Assembly: GCF_905475395.1 (NCBI RefSeq) | Contig: NC_058342.1 | Location: forward strand, 28,616,640-28,680,639 | From: Chrysoperla carnea | Lineage: Eukaryota > Arthropoda > Insecta > Neuroptera > Chrysopidae | Direction of reading: 5' to 3' | Length of the DNA: 64,000 bases | Part shown: one piece after another, positions 1 through 9,479 of the stretch | How the letters are laid out: each line of letters starts with the position of its first letter | Position numbering within the stretch: position 1 is the stretch's first letter | Program-made: the position numbers and the translations under genes | The notes under the pieces: model-generated | Database searches by the model: none | The model's input: the letters and a program-made list of their open reading frames with translations, nothing else | What the model was told of the DNA's origin: nothing

Positions 1-190
1 CGAACTCGATCTCACTTTTTACGTCCTCAGCACGCTATAAAAATTTCAGCTTGATATCTCTTTTTTTTTTAAGTTATCGTGATGACAGACGAACAGACGA
101 CAGACAGACAGACATACAATCGGAAATGGACTAATAAGATGAATAAATCAACACCTGTATCAAAATTTGAAAAATTAAAATACAAGCGAC
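1..190 (-). repeat. Fragment of the dispersed 'family A' element (cut by the window edge)
   Basis: The stretch contains the same ordered blocks as the full copy at 1716-2246: 'cgaactcgatctcac', 'tttcagcttgatatctc', a cluster of GACAGAC/CAGACAGA repeats, then 'ggaaatggacta'. It is the middle of the element in minus orientation. The element class is unknown and no coding capacity is seen. Confidence 0.75.
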
Positions 191-599
191 TAAAAATATA
201 GTCAAATTAGCAGAAAAATTTCATTTTCCACGACGAAAACCCCCGGAAATTTAAATTTTTAATTATAGAAAAGCTGAGGGTGCAAAGCGTGAAAAACCGT
301 ACAGTATTATGATTCCATGAGATAATTTTCACTATTTCGCGAGCGTTAAACTGAAGATCTAAAAGTACTTGGTTTCAGTACTGGTATCTATCATGGATAT
401 TTTTCATACCGTTCCCTTTAAGACCTTCACTATTTTTCTATGATCAATATTTCAAAGTGTTGAAATACCCCAATGGAAAAAACTTTGAAATACCCTAACA
501 CCCATAAGGTATAAAAGCTCTACAACAATACGTTAAACCAAGGAGGATTTTCTGAACAAAAAATTCTGGATTTAATTTTGCAAACAAGTTTCGACAACT

Positions 600-915
600 T
601 ATTTCCCAAAAATTATGAATTAATAAATTTTAACTTACAACGAATTGTACGAAATAATTTTAACAAGTCTCGCAATCGCCACAATGAAAATTTTTGACAT
701 CTGAAAAAAATAGGAAATTTTGTATAAAGTGTTATAATGTCTTTTGATTTTCATACAAAATTTTCATTTACCGAAATTAAAACTTGTAACTTATAATTTT
801 AAGAAGTCTCGCAATCGTCACAATAAAATTTTTTGACATCTAAAGAAAAAAGAAAATTTTTATAAAGTGTTATCTTTCGATTTTCATACAAAATTTTCAA
901 TTACCAAAATTTTAC
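600..915. repeat. Two-unit tandem duplication, period about 139 bp
   Basis: The block 'aagtctcgcaatcg' followed by '...tttttgacatct' and 'tttcatacaaaattttca' occurs at about 665 and again at about 804, with the same flanking order. No ORF is conserved. The surrounding 190-600 and 915-1240 stretches hold only AT-rich sequence in which I recognise nothing. Confidence 0.7.
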
Positions 916-1239
916 TTTTAGCTTATAACTTGTGCCCCCACTGAAGAAAAATATATGATTTCTATAATATATAAAATAAAATAATTTTTAAAATAAAAGT
1001 AACGATTCGCGATACATATATCCCCAAAAATATTGCGATTTTCTAAATATTCTAAAAAATGAGTAAACCGAAAATAAAATAACAAAAAATATACAAAATA
1101 AGTGCATAGCCACCTACTACATCTTTTCAATTGTTATAATTTTTATTAGGGTTCCGTTTCCAAATCAGGAAAAAAAAGAACCCAGTAAAATAAAAATTTT
1201 AATAAATTAGTTTGTTTTAGTTTTCGAACATTATTCGAA

Positions 1240-1560
1240 GACTCATTAGTTGAAGCTACCTACAAATTTTTAACTGCCTTTCTTTTAAATTTTTGGAAAA
1301 AATGCACACCAAAGTTTCATTCTAATTTGCGCCCTCGCAGGACATCAATGATATTTACAAAAAAATGTTTCAAATAAAAGTTGTTATTTTTTTTAAGAAA
1401 CAGATATTATATTTAAACTTTTGTTCTAAACGAAAATGGACTAATTATGTGATTTTATGAATACCTGTACCAAAATTTTATTATTATATTTCTTAGTGTT
1501 ACAAACTTAAGACTAAATTTAATATACCTTCTTATATATTTCATATATACAGGGTATAAG
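1240..1560 (-). repeat. Partial, rearranged copy of family A element
   Basis: It includes 'gttgaagctacctacaaatt', a 'gcgccctcgcag' block followed by the AAATGTTTCAAA motif, then 'aaatggactaattatgtgat' and the terminal 'tatatatttcatatatacag' segment. Compared with 1716-2246 it lacks the GACAGAC-rich centre, so it is an internally deleted copy in the same orientation. Confidence 0.7.
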
Positions 1561-1715
1561 AATAATCTTTAAATTTTTATGATCGAATGTTACTATTTTA
1601 GCGATTCCTCTGCTATTGAAATTTCAAATATTCACCAAAGAAGAAAAAAAACTATAATGTCATTTGAAACTTAATATTCAATTTCCAACAACCTTTTTAA
1701 CGATTGAAAAAAAAA

Positions 1716-2246
1716 ACAAGTGATAACAAACAATTGATTGAGTTAATTGTTGAAATATCATGTATAGACCGTGTTGATTACTCTGTCACATTACACATAC
1801 ATACATGTTACACATATGTAACTGATATACCCATATAAGAATACAATTTGCGCACAATATGCGCTCTTACGGGTAGACAGTAATGTTTACGAGAAAATGT
1901 TTCAAACAAAAATTGTTTAATTTTTTATAAGGAACATTTTTTACACTTAATTTTTAGTTCCTTCTCTAACTACGGACCCAAGACCCAATTGACCTTGTTG
2001 CTCATTTACGAACTCGACCTCACTTTTTACGTTTTCAGTGCGCTATAAAATTTTCAGCTTGATATCTCTTTGATGACAGACGGACAGACAGACGACAGAC
2101 GATAGAAGACAGACGGAAATGGACTAATTAGGTGATTCTATGAACACCTATACCAAAAGTTTTTTCGTAGCATCAATATTTTTAAGCGTTGCAAACATGG
2201 GACTTAACTTAATTTACTATGCATATTTCATACACATGGTATAAAA
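1716..2246 (-). repeat. Most complete copy of family A interspersed element (about 530 bp)
   Basis: Read on the minus strand, the element starts with TATACCATGT and a 'tatgaaatat'-type segment. It then has a 'aacgcttaaaaatattgatg'-like block, a run of GTCTGTC/CCGT repeats, 'gatatcaagctgaaa', 'acgtaaaaagtgaggtcgag', 'ggtcttgggtccgt', and ends near 'caattgtttgttatcacttg'. Fragments recur at 1-190, 1240-1560, 11380-11790, 28700-28745, 32895-33010, 35085-35420, 46530-46735, 52910-52980, 53640-53905, 56955-57225 and 62225-62370. It has no ORF and no terminal inverted repeats that I can define, so its class is unassigned. Confidence 0.75.
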
Positions 2247-2249
2247 ATA

Positions 2250-3470
2250 ATTTATCCGTCAGTTTTACAATTTTATCGTAATTAAATTTTCTATCTTTCG
2301 CTATTTAATACATGCAATGGAACCCTTTTCAATGCATATATGATTACACACTTGTCTTATTTTTATTCTGATGTTTACAGTAGCGACATCTATTAGAGTT
2401 TGCACGAACTACAATATTCAAATCTATAAATTCTTTTTTATTTTCAAGTGTATACAAATAAAACTTATTTATTAATAATGAATTTATATGTAATAATAAT
2501 TAAATAAATGGCTTGTATCCATGATAATGAATACACTTATAGAAACAAATAATAAATAAATGACACGGCATTGCCAACCAATTAAATAATATGGAAAAAT
2601 AACTATTTTGCCTTGACCACAATTTTTTAATTTTTTACCTTGAACATAAATCATATTGTAATTAAAATATTATTTAATAAAAAAACATTATTAAATAAAA
2701 ATTGATACGAAGGGATAAACATTTGCTGTTATTAATCTCTTGACCAATTTGAACCTGATACAATTAGGTATTCATTTATAAAAAATTTGAAGGGTTAATT
2801 TTTTAAGAGTTAAGAGCCGAAACCTTCGAACATAGACCTCTATTTGTACAACCACCAATTTCACAAATAGCGGGAAAACATTATTATTTCAAAGCTAATT
2901 TTATGAATACCAGTTTTACTTCAAATAGATAATTTTTGCTCTTCCCATAAAATGTACTAACTTTTAATTTATTCTAAACCAAAATTATTTCTAGACAAAT
3001 TTTAGCCCTACTTTTTAAGAAGCGATGAATGGAGTATTTTTCATATATTTATTGGCTCATTATTATCAGAAATGTTTCCACTGTATATTTCGAAGTTAAT
3101 CAGCGGAAAATGTTTTGCAGTTGCCAATCGATTTTTTGTAGACCTTCAGCTTAGCTCAAATCCTAGCCAGTTGTCTCATCGAATTAAGATCATTAATAAA
3201 TCCCACTTACTTTTCCTAACTAATACTTACTTTTTGCCCTATTTCATAAAACTCATTCTTATTAAAATGCCAAAAAATGTTCCCTTCGGGGTACGCGTCC
3301 CTCCAATTTTAAAATTGGTTTCACCTATTATTCACCATATTTCCTTTTTCAGAAAAAAATTCCATACCATCGAAAATAACAAGGCGTAAATTATTGGAAA
3401 ATTACCTAAACCGAATTTAAGTTATGTCTTAGAAAAAAATACACCATGATGTAATCTATCCTCCCATGAA
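2250..3470. other. Gene-poor AT-rich stretch, nothing recognised
   Basis: The stretch holds one 105-codon open frame on the plus strand (3072-3389), which I do not accept as a gene: it has no recognisable domain, low-complexity composition and no homologous copy in the window. No RNA gene or repeat family was identified here. Confidence 0.5.
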
Positions 3471-3474
3471 TCTC

Positions 3475-3700
3475 TCAAAAAAAGCCTTCAGGACCTTGAA
3501 GCATAATTTCAGCTTGATCACTTTGAAATTTGCATTTCCTTAATTTTTCTTTTAAATAAAACAAAAATGTAAATAAATGTGTAAAATTTGTGTCGAAAAT
3601 ATTTATTAAATATAATTTAACATACATATTGTTACACCTAAAAAAATAGCGACCATATTGGTCCCAAATATCTTCAAACAAAAATTTTACTTTTAATAGA
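3475..3700. repeat. Dispersed repeat, also present at about 8180-8545
   Basis: The segment shares, in order, 'aaaagcc' followed by a CCTTGAA block, 'atatttattaaatataatt', 'aacatacatat' and an 'atagcg' block with the segment at 8180-8545. The two copies flank the ZF1/pseudogene region, so the repeat may be part of the duplicated zinc-finger unit or an unrelated element. Confidence 0.55.
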
Positions 3701-3809
3701 ACAATTCGAAGACAAAAAATGTTTCAAAAACAAGTAATTTCCGTTCCAACGGTTTTAAGATAAACTTTGTAAATCAAAATGCAGTCAAAATTTTAACAAA
3801 TCGATTCTT

Positions 3810-3910
3810 ACAACGAATTGGCAAGGTCCTGACTCAATACAACATCGGATAAAGCGACATATCGGTTATAGCCACTAACCATAATTAGAATTAGTCATCT
3901 AAAACGACAA
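3810..3910 (+). repeat. Relic of TA-flanked mariner/pogo-like element
   Basis: The segment resembles the interior of the complete element at 19713-20354: 'caacatcggataaagcgaca' followed by 'tatcggttatag' and 'actaacca' here, against 'caacatcggttaaaacaaca' followed by 'tatcgcttatag' and 'gaccaacca' there. Ends are missing. Confidence 0.5.
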
Positions 3911-4178
3911 AATCAGAATCCATAGTTTGAAAAATGGTTTTTCCATATTAAAATTGAAGATTCCCTTCCTGTCAAGATAAACAAAACCGTTGCGTTACAG
4001 TAATAAAAAGAAGAGACGAGTTCAGTGACAGTGATAGTTCCGAGTTCAGTGATAATTCCTATAGATCTCCACATCGGAACTTAATAAGTTTCATAGTAGG
4101 CGGCAAAAACTTATTTTTTGTTTGCACTGTTGTATAAATTTACTTTGCTATGAAATCGTTTTTACGCTTATTCTCTAA

Positions 4179-4657
4179 GGGGGCGTCCATAAATTACGTG
4201 AGATGATTAAGGGGGGGAGGGGGGTCGAGTCATATATCATCTAATCTCACGTTGGGGAGAGGGGGGTCTCGACAAATATCACGCAATTTTTTTTTCTGAT
4301 TGAAACAAAAAAATATTATACTATTTTGTTGAATTTAATCCAAATTGTATGTACATGTTTAAAATTTAATCTTAAGCGTTAACGTAATATGATTAACTTT
4401 TTATTACATTTATAACTCTCAGCAATATTGATTGGTAGTCTTAACTAGTCGTAAATAAAAGCACAAACCAAATTGTTTTTTTCTTTTTACAATAAACAAT
4501 CTAACGCGTTTACGTAATAAACCCACATTCTGAAAAATCTCACGTGAGATTGGGGGACGGGGGAGGGGGTTGACTAAAACCTCACGACATCTCACCAAGG
4601 GGAGAGGGAGGGACAGAAAATTTAAAAAAACACCTCACGTAATTTATGGACGCCCCC
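4179..4657. mobile_element. PIF/Harbinger-like MITE (479 bp) with TAA target-site duplication
   Basis: Near-perfect terminal inverted repeats begin GGGGGCGTCCATAAATTACG at 4179 and end with the reverse complement at 4657. The flanks are TAA at 4176-4178 and TAA at 4658-4660, a 3-bp duplication typical of PIF/Harbinger elements (TWA targets). Sub-terminal runs of G/GA with CTCACG blocks are also mirrored. There is no ORF, so it is non-autonomous. It is inserted in the last codons of the neighbouring zinc-finger gene, whose stop codon (4644-4646) lies inside the right inverted repeat. The superfamily assignment is inferred from target size and end sequence. Confidence 0.85.
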
Positions 4658-5777
4658 TAACGTGAATCCGTTTGTGCTGACTTAATTTATTACGTCTATT
4701 AAATTTTTTATTACAGATATCACACGAAAATGGTTTTTCTTCAGTATGAATCCGTTTGTGTTGAACTAAATTACTTTTAATATTAAATCTTTTATTACAA
4801 ATATCACATGAAAATGGTTTTTCTCCCGTATGAATGAACTTGTGTCGGATTGAAGTGCTTCTATCGGTAAACATTTTATTACAAATATTACAAGAAAATG
4901 GTTTCTCTCCAGTATGAATACGTTTGTGTTGAACCAGTGTGCTTCTATCGGTAAATGTTTTGTTACAAACATCACATGAAAATGGTTTTTCTTCAGTATG
5001 AATCCATTTGTGTCGCACTAAATTACTTTTGATATTAAAAGTTTTATTACAAATATCACAAGAAAATGGTTTTTCTCCAGAATGAATCCGTTCGTGTCGA
5101 ATTAAATTGCTTCTATCGGTAAATGTTTTATTACAAATATCACATGGAAATGCTTTTTCTCCAGAATGAATCCGTTTATGTTGAGCTAAAGTGCTTTTAT
5201 CGGCAAATTTTTTATTACAAATGTCGCATGAGAATGGTTTTTCTCCAGAATGAACCCGTTTGTGTCGAACTAACGTGCCTTTATGTGTAAATTTCTTATT
5301 ACAAATATCACATGAAAATTGTTTATCTTTAGTGGAAATTATTTGCGATTCTAATAAAACACTTTCATCTAATATTTCTTCTTTGATTATTATTTCTGTA
5401 CTTAATTGTTTTTCCAGTTTAATATTTTCATAATTCGCTTTGTATAAATATTCTTCATTTTCATTAATTCGTTCATGTTTCACTCTAGCACTGCCGTTTT
5501 CTTCCATTGTGACATTATCGCCTAATATTTCATTTTCCATTGAAACGTTGTTTTCAAATTTTTCATTTTTAATATTTCCATCTTCGATTTTAACATTAAC
5601 CTCCAATATTTCATTTATAATTCGCTCATCTTCCATTATAAAATGCTCGTCTATTTCACTTTTAATTAATATTAATTCAGTATTTGATTGTTTCTCGAGT
5701 TCCATATTTTCTTCCTTGATTAATAAATTATTATTTGAATAATTAAATAAATTGTTTTCCATTTCGAATAGGGTCAA
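4644..5777 (-). CDS. C2H2 zinc-finger protein, 8 fingers (ZF1)
   Basis: This is a single-exon frame of 377 codons. Residues 1-153 form an acidic, Glu/Asn/Ile-rich region with no recognised domain. Residues 154-377 are eight 28-residue C2H2 fingers of the form C-x2-C-x3-F-x5-L-x2-H-x3-H, joined by SGEKP, TGEKP or TEEKP linkers, which points to nuclear sequence-specific DNA binding (inference from family). Finger 6 has Ser where the helix Leu is expected (RSTSIRH). The start may be Met-6 (codon ending 5762), because the paralogue at 9480-10802 aligns from there (MENNLFNYSNN against MSNNSFDNSN). The last residues after 'RIHV' and the stop codon are encoded by the MITE at 4179-4657; the ancestral end was probably two codons later, as in the paralogue. 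No KRAB or ZAD domain is visible. It resembles lineage-specific insect zinc-finger arrays; target and function are unknown. Confidence 0.88.
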   Translation of the reverse strand: MTLFEMENNLFNYSNNNLLIKEENMELEKQSNTELILIKSEIDEHFIMEDERIINEILEVNVKIEDGNIKNEKFENNVSMENEILGDNVTMEENGSARVKHERINENEEYLYKANYENIKLEKQLSTEIIIKEEILDESVLLESQIISTKDKQFSCDICNKKFTHKGTLVRHKRVHSGEKPFSCDICNKKFADKSTLAQHKRIHSGEKAFPCDICNKTFTDRSNLIRHERIHSGEKPFSCDICNKTFNIKSNLVRHKWIHTEEKPFSCDVCNKTFTDRSTLVQHKRIHTGEKPFSCNICNKMFTDRSTSIRHKFIHTGEKPFSCDICNKRFNIKSNLVQHKRIHTEEKPFSCDICNKKFNRRNKLSQHKRIHVRGRP

Positions 5778-6090
5778 GGCGGCAACAGTGGTTCACTTTT
5801 TTTTCAAGCACCCCTCACTTGACTTAGAAGATTGCTAGGAAGATGCAAATAGCAGTAGTGTATAGTGTAACTAATATATATTGAGTATTTAAATCGATTT
5901 AGTTCAACAGAGTAACATGTTGGGAGATAGGCAGTGTTTAAAAAAAAAAACTGTTTTGAGCCACTTTGTACTGGGGGTCGGATACAGTGAATAGGCCCTC
6001 AGTTTACAGTGAATCAGGCAAGTTCACAGTGAATCACCAATAATATAAGTCAAATAATAATGCTGTTTTTTTAATCTAAGCAGTCTTTAT
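5778..6090. other. Upstream region of ZF1, no feature recognised
   Basis: This stretch lies 5' of ZF1 on the minus strand. It includes a small run, 'cagtgaataggccctcag', and a second 'cagtgaatca' repeated within 30 bp. I see no clear TATA box or initiator that could be defended. Confidence 0.3.
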
Positions 6091-6430
6091 TTATTCATTT
6101 TCTGGAATTGTATTAGTTTGCTTAAATAAAGTGACTACTTCTGGAAAAATTTGGCAGTTCATCAACCCTATTGGAGTTACAAGCCCAAGAGTACACGGAA
6201 GTGTATTCTTTATCATGAAATCCTTATCGTTTTTTCTAGGGAATACCATAACTGGGGTAACGCTACTCCACTCGCACTGATAATTCAACAAGTGGTAACA
6301 AGTGTGCCTCTTTCACAACTTGTTACTTTGCCTATATTTTTACGACCTTTTGGTGCGATTACTTTCTGCGGTTTTTGGACCGTGATTGTAGAAGTTTCGT
6401 CCAGAATAAATATTCTTGTTCCCTCTGCAA
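6085..6430 (-). pseudogene. Decayed Tigger/pogo-type (DDE_1) transposase fragment
   Basis: Reading the minus strand from about 6430 gives 'RIFILDETSTITVQKPQKVI' followed by APKGRKN and GKVTSCERGTLVTTC. Next comes an in-frame TGA, 'IISASG', a frameshift, then TPVMVFPRKNDKDF and a segment ending SQIFPEV-like (NCQIFPEVVTLF). This order (LDET with the catalytic Asp, 'P.K..A.KG....G..TS.ERG.LVT', then '.PP...FPR.', then the '..G.....F..' region) is that of the DDE_1 endonuclease domain of pogo/Tigger/jerky-like transposases. One nonsense codon, one frameshift and missing N- and C-terminal parts show it is dead. Confidence 0.8.
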
Positions 6431-6489
6431 ATGCCGAACTTCGTTTCATTTGGTTTTATAAGTTGTTTCCTCAGGTTTTGTTAAAGTAA

Positions 6490-7170
6490 GTACTGGATTT
6501 CAACTTTTAAAATTTTAAAGACAGTTCTTTCCTGCCATTTCGTTTTTTTTCCATGAATCTGGCATTTTTAAATTATTGAAAAGAACCTTCGGCATTCCTT
6601 CGTACTTAATCCGTAAAAGAGTAACGCACAGTATTTAAAATAATCTCAACATTTTTTCTGGCTCTTCACTGAAAACTTTATTAACGCTATAGTTTGGCGT
6701 TAAACGAGCATAAAAATATAGCATTTTTTTAATTTTCTAATAGTAAAGTAATGTTATTATTAGTAGACATAATGAGTACACAGTGGAGCATAAACCACTG
6801 TGACCTCAAGTGATTTGAGCCACTGAGTACAAAACCGCCATTTTGGAATTAAGCTACACCACGCGCCGCAATTTTGCGTGAGTGGAAGTTCAGTATTTAC
6901 CAAAATAATGTCAATTATACTTATTTTCCAGTAAAACTAATAATACCTTGATATAGCGAAATTGTGATATCTACGCATAGAAAGGCCGCCTAGAGCATGA
7001 AAAAGTTAGAACGATATCTCTTATAGTTTCTAAGCAATGCCTACTGCGCCAGTGTTCCCGCTATAGCCACTGTTGCCGCCTTAACCCTACACACTAATGA
7101 GTAAAATACTAACTCTGATACTAATGTGCTGCGACTGCCAAACTTTTTTATCCTGACTAAACAAGTTTAT
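6490..7170. other. Intergenic stretch, nothing recognised
   Basis: No ORF of interest is present. A short imperfect palindromic pair is visible ('cagtggagcataaaccactg' near 6780-6800), but no element boundaries can be fixed. Confidence 0.3.
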
Positions 7171-7174
7171 CCTA

Positions 7175-7540
7175 ATTCAAATAAAACCCTTCACCTAATA
7201 TTTTATCTTTGATTATTTCTGTATTTAATTCATGTTTCATTTTAGCACTGCTGTTGTTGACGTATTGCTTCTTCCATTGTAACATTGTCTTCTAATATTT
7301 CATTTTTAAATGTTCTGCTTTCCACCGTAACTTGTTCCATTTTCTATCGTAACGTTGCTTTTATAAATATTTCATTTTTAAAGGTAATATAAGGGTTATA
7401 ATATTTCAATTATAATTCGCTCATTTTTTGTTAATATAAAATAATTTTCTACTTCACTTTTAATTATTAATTACGTGTTTAATTGTTCATTGACGAACAA
7501 ATGATTATTTGAATTATGAAAATAATTATTTACCAATTTT
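7175..7540 (-). pseudogene. Pseudogene of a third zinc-finger paralogue (N-terminal region only)
   Basis: Read on the minus strand from about 7535, fragments align with the N-terminal part of ZF2: 'SNNHLFVNEQLNT', a stop, 'LIIKSEVENYFILTKNERII', a stop, then 'VESRTFKNEILEDNVTMEEA', a further stop and frameshifts, and 'LNTEIIK...ILGEG'. The order matches NSNIHLF, QLNTELIIKSEMEEHFIL, VESETFKNELLENNV and LNTEIIIKEEILDES of ZF2. The start codon is lost and all zinc fingers are absent after about 7175. It lies between the two intact paralogues in the same orientation, as expected for a degenerated member of a tandem cluster. Confidence 0.85.
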
Positions 7541-7769
7541 ACATTTGTTACTTCCTTGTTCCTAACCTCAAATCAAATTACTCAGGCGTTGTTAAACTTT
7601 TTTAGCAGAAAAATTTCTGTGGATTAGTATTAGGCTCTATACGTATGGGTATGATCGTCCGCCATTTTGGATAATATCAAAAAGACTGTAAAGACATGAC
7701 ATGACTTCACATTACTTTTCTAATGTGAAGTTTTTTTAATGAATTTTATATTTATTTTACCCCTGGTAA

Positions 7770-8060
7770 CCGACGTTAATACAATTTCATAGAATAAAAT
7801 GGATATTTTTTTTCGAAATCAATTCATCTGAGAGAGGCTTTCGCCATTCACACAGAATGTGTATTACAGCTTCCCCCTCTTCATGACAAAATCTGCGGAG
7901 ATCATTCTCTGAGAAACTGATTTTATGTATATACTTTTTGAGTTTATATTGGCCAATAATTTTCGGATAATTTTGCCCTAGTTGCACACGCTCTGAGCCC
8001 TTTTTCCATAAACAGCTTTTTCGAATGAATCTAAAAGCCATGAAATAAAATTGCACCCGA
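7770..8060 (-). pseudogene. Relic of non-LTR retrotransposon ORF2 C-terminus (jockey/R1 type)
   Basis: The minus-strand frame includes 'GQYKLKKYIHKISFSENDLR' directly followed by RFCHEEGEAVIHILCEW. This fits the zinc-knuckle-like tail after the RNase H region of jockey/R1-type elements (G..xLN.HL...G....CR.C.EEEET..HILC.C). The first expected Cys is Arg here, and no reverse-transcriptase domain remains. A better preserved example of the same tail lies at 24880-25060. Confidence 0.6.
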
Positions 8061-8179
8061 GCGAAGACAACAATAAATTGTTGGAAAATTTTGTGAATCG
8101 AAAATTCGATCACATTTCAAAATTATCTGTCGGAAACCAATACCATGACGAGAACTCTCAACGTACCTGCTCCCTTCAG

Positions 8180-8545
8180 TCCCCAAAAAAGCCTCCGGAA
8201 CCTTGAAACACAATTTAAGTTTGATACCTTTATCACCTCCACTTCCTTGACTAAAGTGAATAAACTCTAAGAAACGTTATTTAATTTTCTTTTAGTTTTT
8301 CTATTTTGCTAACTACAATGTTTACGATAAACTTCAAAGTTTTCTATCTTGTAACACATCTTTACTAAAAAGTGTAATAGCATTGTGATGCAACTCTGTC
8401 AAATCTAAAATTACTTAAAGAATTATTTTAGAAAATAAAATTTGTTGGATAACCAAAAATAATGAAAATTTATGTGAAAAATATTTATTAAATATAATTA
8501 AATTGAACATACATATTTTTACATCTAAGATAGCGGCTCTTTTAA
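8180..8545. repeat. Dispersed repeat, second copy of the 3475-3700 segment
   Basis: It has 'aaaagcctccggaaccttga' near 8188 and 'aaaaatatttattaaatata' near 8477, followed by 'aacatacatat', against the equivalent blocks at 3478-3640. The spacing differs because of an insertion of about 130 bp. Confidence 0.55.
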
Positions 8546-8559
8546 AACTAGGGCTGGAT

Positions 8560-9475
8560 TAGGTAAACATTTAACAAAGTAGGCAATTAGATATTTGCAT
8601 GAAATTTATTTTTCGAATTTCTTAACAAAATTTGAAATAAATCGTAAGCGAGATGATAAAAAGTGAAATTAAAATTAAAAAAGGCTATGAAATACGAATG
8701 ATATAAGCATTTTAAAGACAGATACTAAAAAGAGAAATTCGATAAGAACAATGAAGTCAGTGTTTCATAACTACGCCTTGTTAAATTGTGTTTTGCTAGA
8801 ATGAGCAAATTGCTATTCAAAACAAATTTTTTCTCGGCTGTTTGTTACATGAATATCTTTTTAGTAAAAAAAAATCATGCAAATACCCAATTGTCTATGG
8901 GCCCCACAATGTCCAAAATGACTTAGGAATACGATTATCAATCAGTGCCAAAAAAATAATAATTCGTAAAGCACAAATAAAAAAAGTTAGATGGAAAAGA
9001 ATTATTTGTGTGAAAATATACATTAAACAAATTTTGTCAATCAATTTTAAGAATAAAAAGCTAAACTATGTTTATCTTTTGAAAATACTTAATCTAAAAA
9101 ATAAAATTCAAGTTCAAAGGTGCTAAATTTGTATGAAAAAAAAAAAAAAAATTATATGAGGACACAAACTGCAAAGTTTACAAAATTATAAAAGACTAGA
9201 GGATCAATATCTTTTGTCTTTTCATTCAATGAAAAAATCAGACGAGTGTAACAGGTATAGTTTACATTTTTTCATACTCGTGGCGCTGACATCTATCTTA
9301 GCGTTAAAATCGAATAAACACATACGTAAACATGCCATTTATAACAACATCGGGTCCCCATAGGACACGATCCAGAAGGGGGCGAGCCGTGCAACCACTC
9401 GGAACGGCAAAAATGTGGGATTGGGTTTCGTTGGGTTGAGAACCATGAAATTTATTTTGCTATGAAATCGATTTT
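8560..9475. other. Intergenic stretch downstream of ZF2, nothing recognised
   Basis: A 94-codon open frame on the plus strand (8842-9126) is Lys/Ile-rich and has no domain; I do not call it. The last 40 bases before 9480 ('ttgctatgaaatcgatttta') match the sequence just left of the MITE at 4148-4170. This shows that the 3' ends of ZF1 and ZF2 were duplicated together with the coding region. Confidence 0.4.
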
Positions 9476-9479
9476 ATGC

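Noticed and set aside
3072-3389. 105-codon open frame on the plus strand
   Set aside because: It has no recognisable domain, no signal peptide or repeat structure, AT-driven composition and no paralogue in the window; likely chance.
5440-5742. Ser-rich open frame opposite ZF1 (and a similar one at 10354-10770 opposite ZF2)
   Set aside because: Both are antisense shadows of the acidic N-terminal region; Glu codons read as Ser/Phe on the other strand.
6151-6489. 112-codon plus-strand open frame
   Set aside because: Antisense to the Tigger-type transposase remnant, which has clear family similarity on the minus strand.
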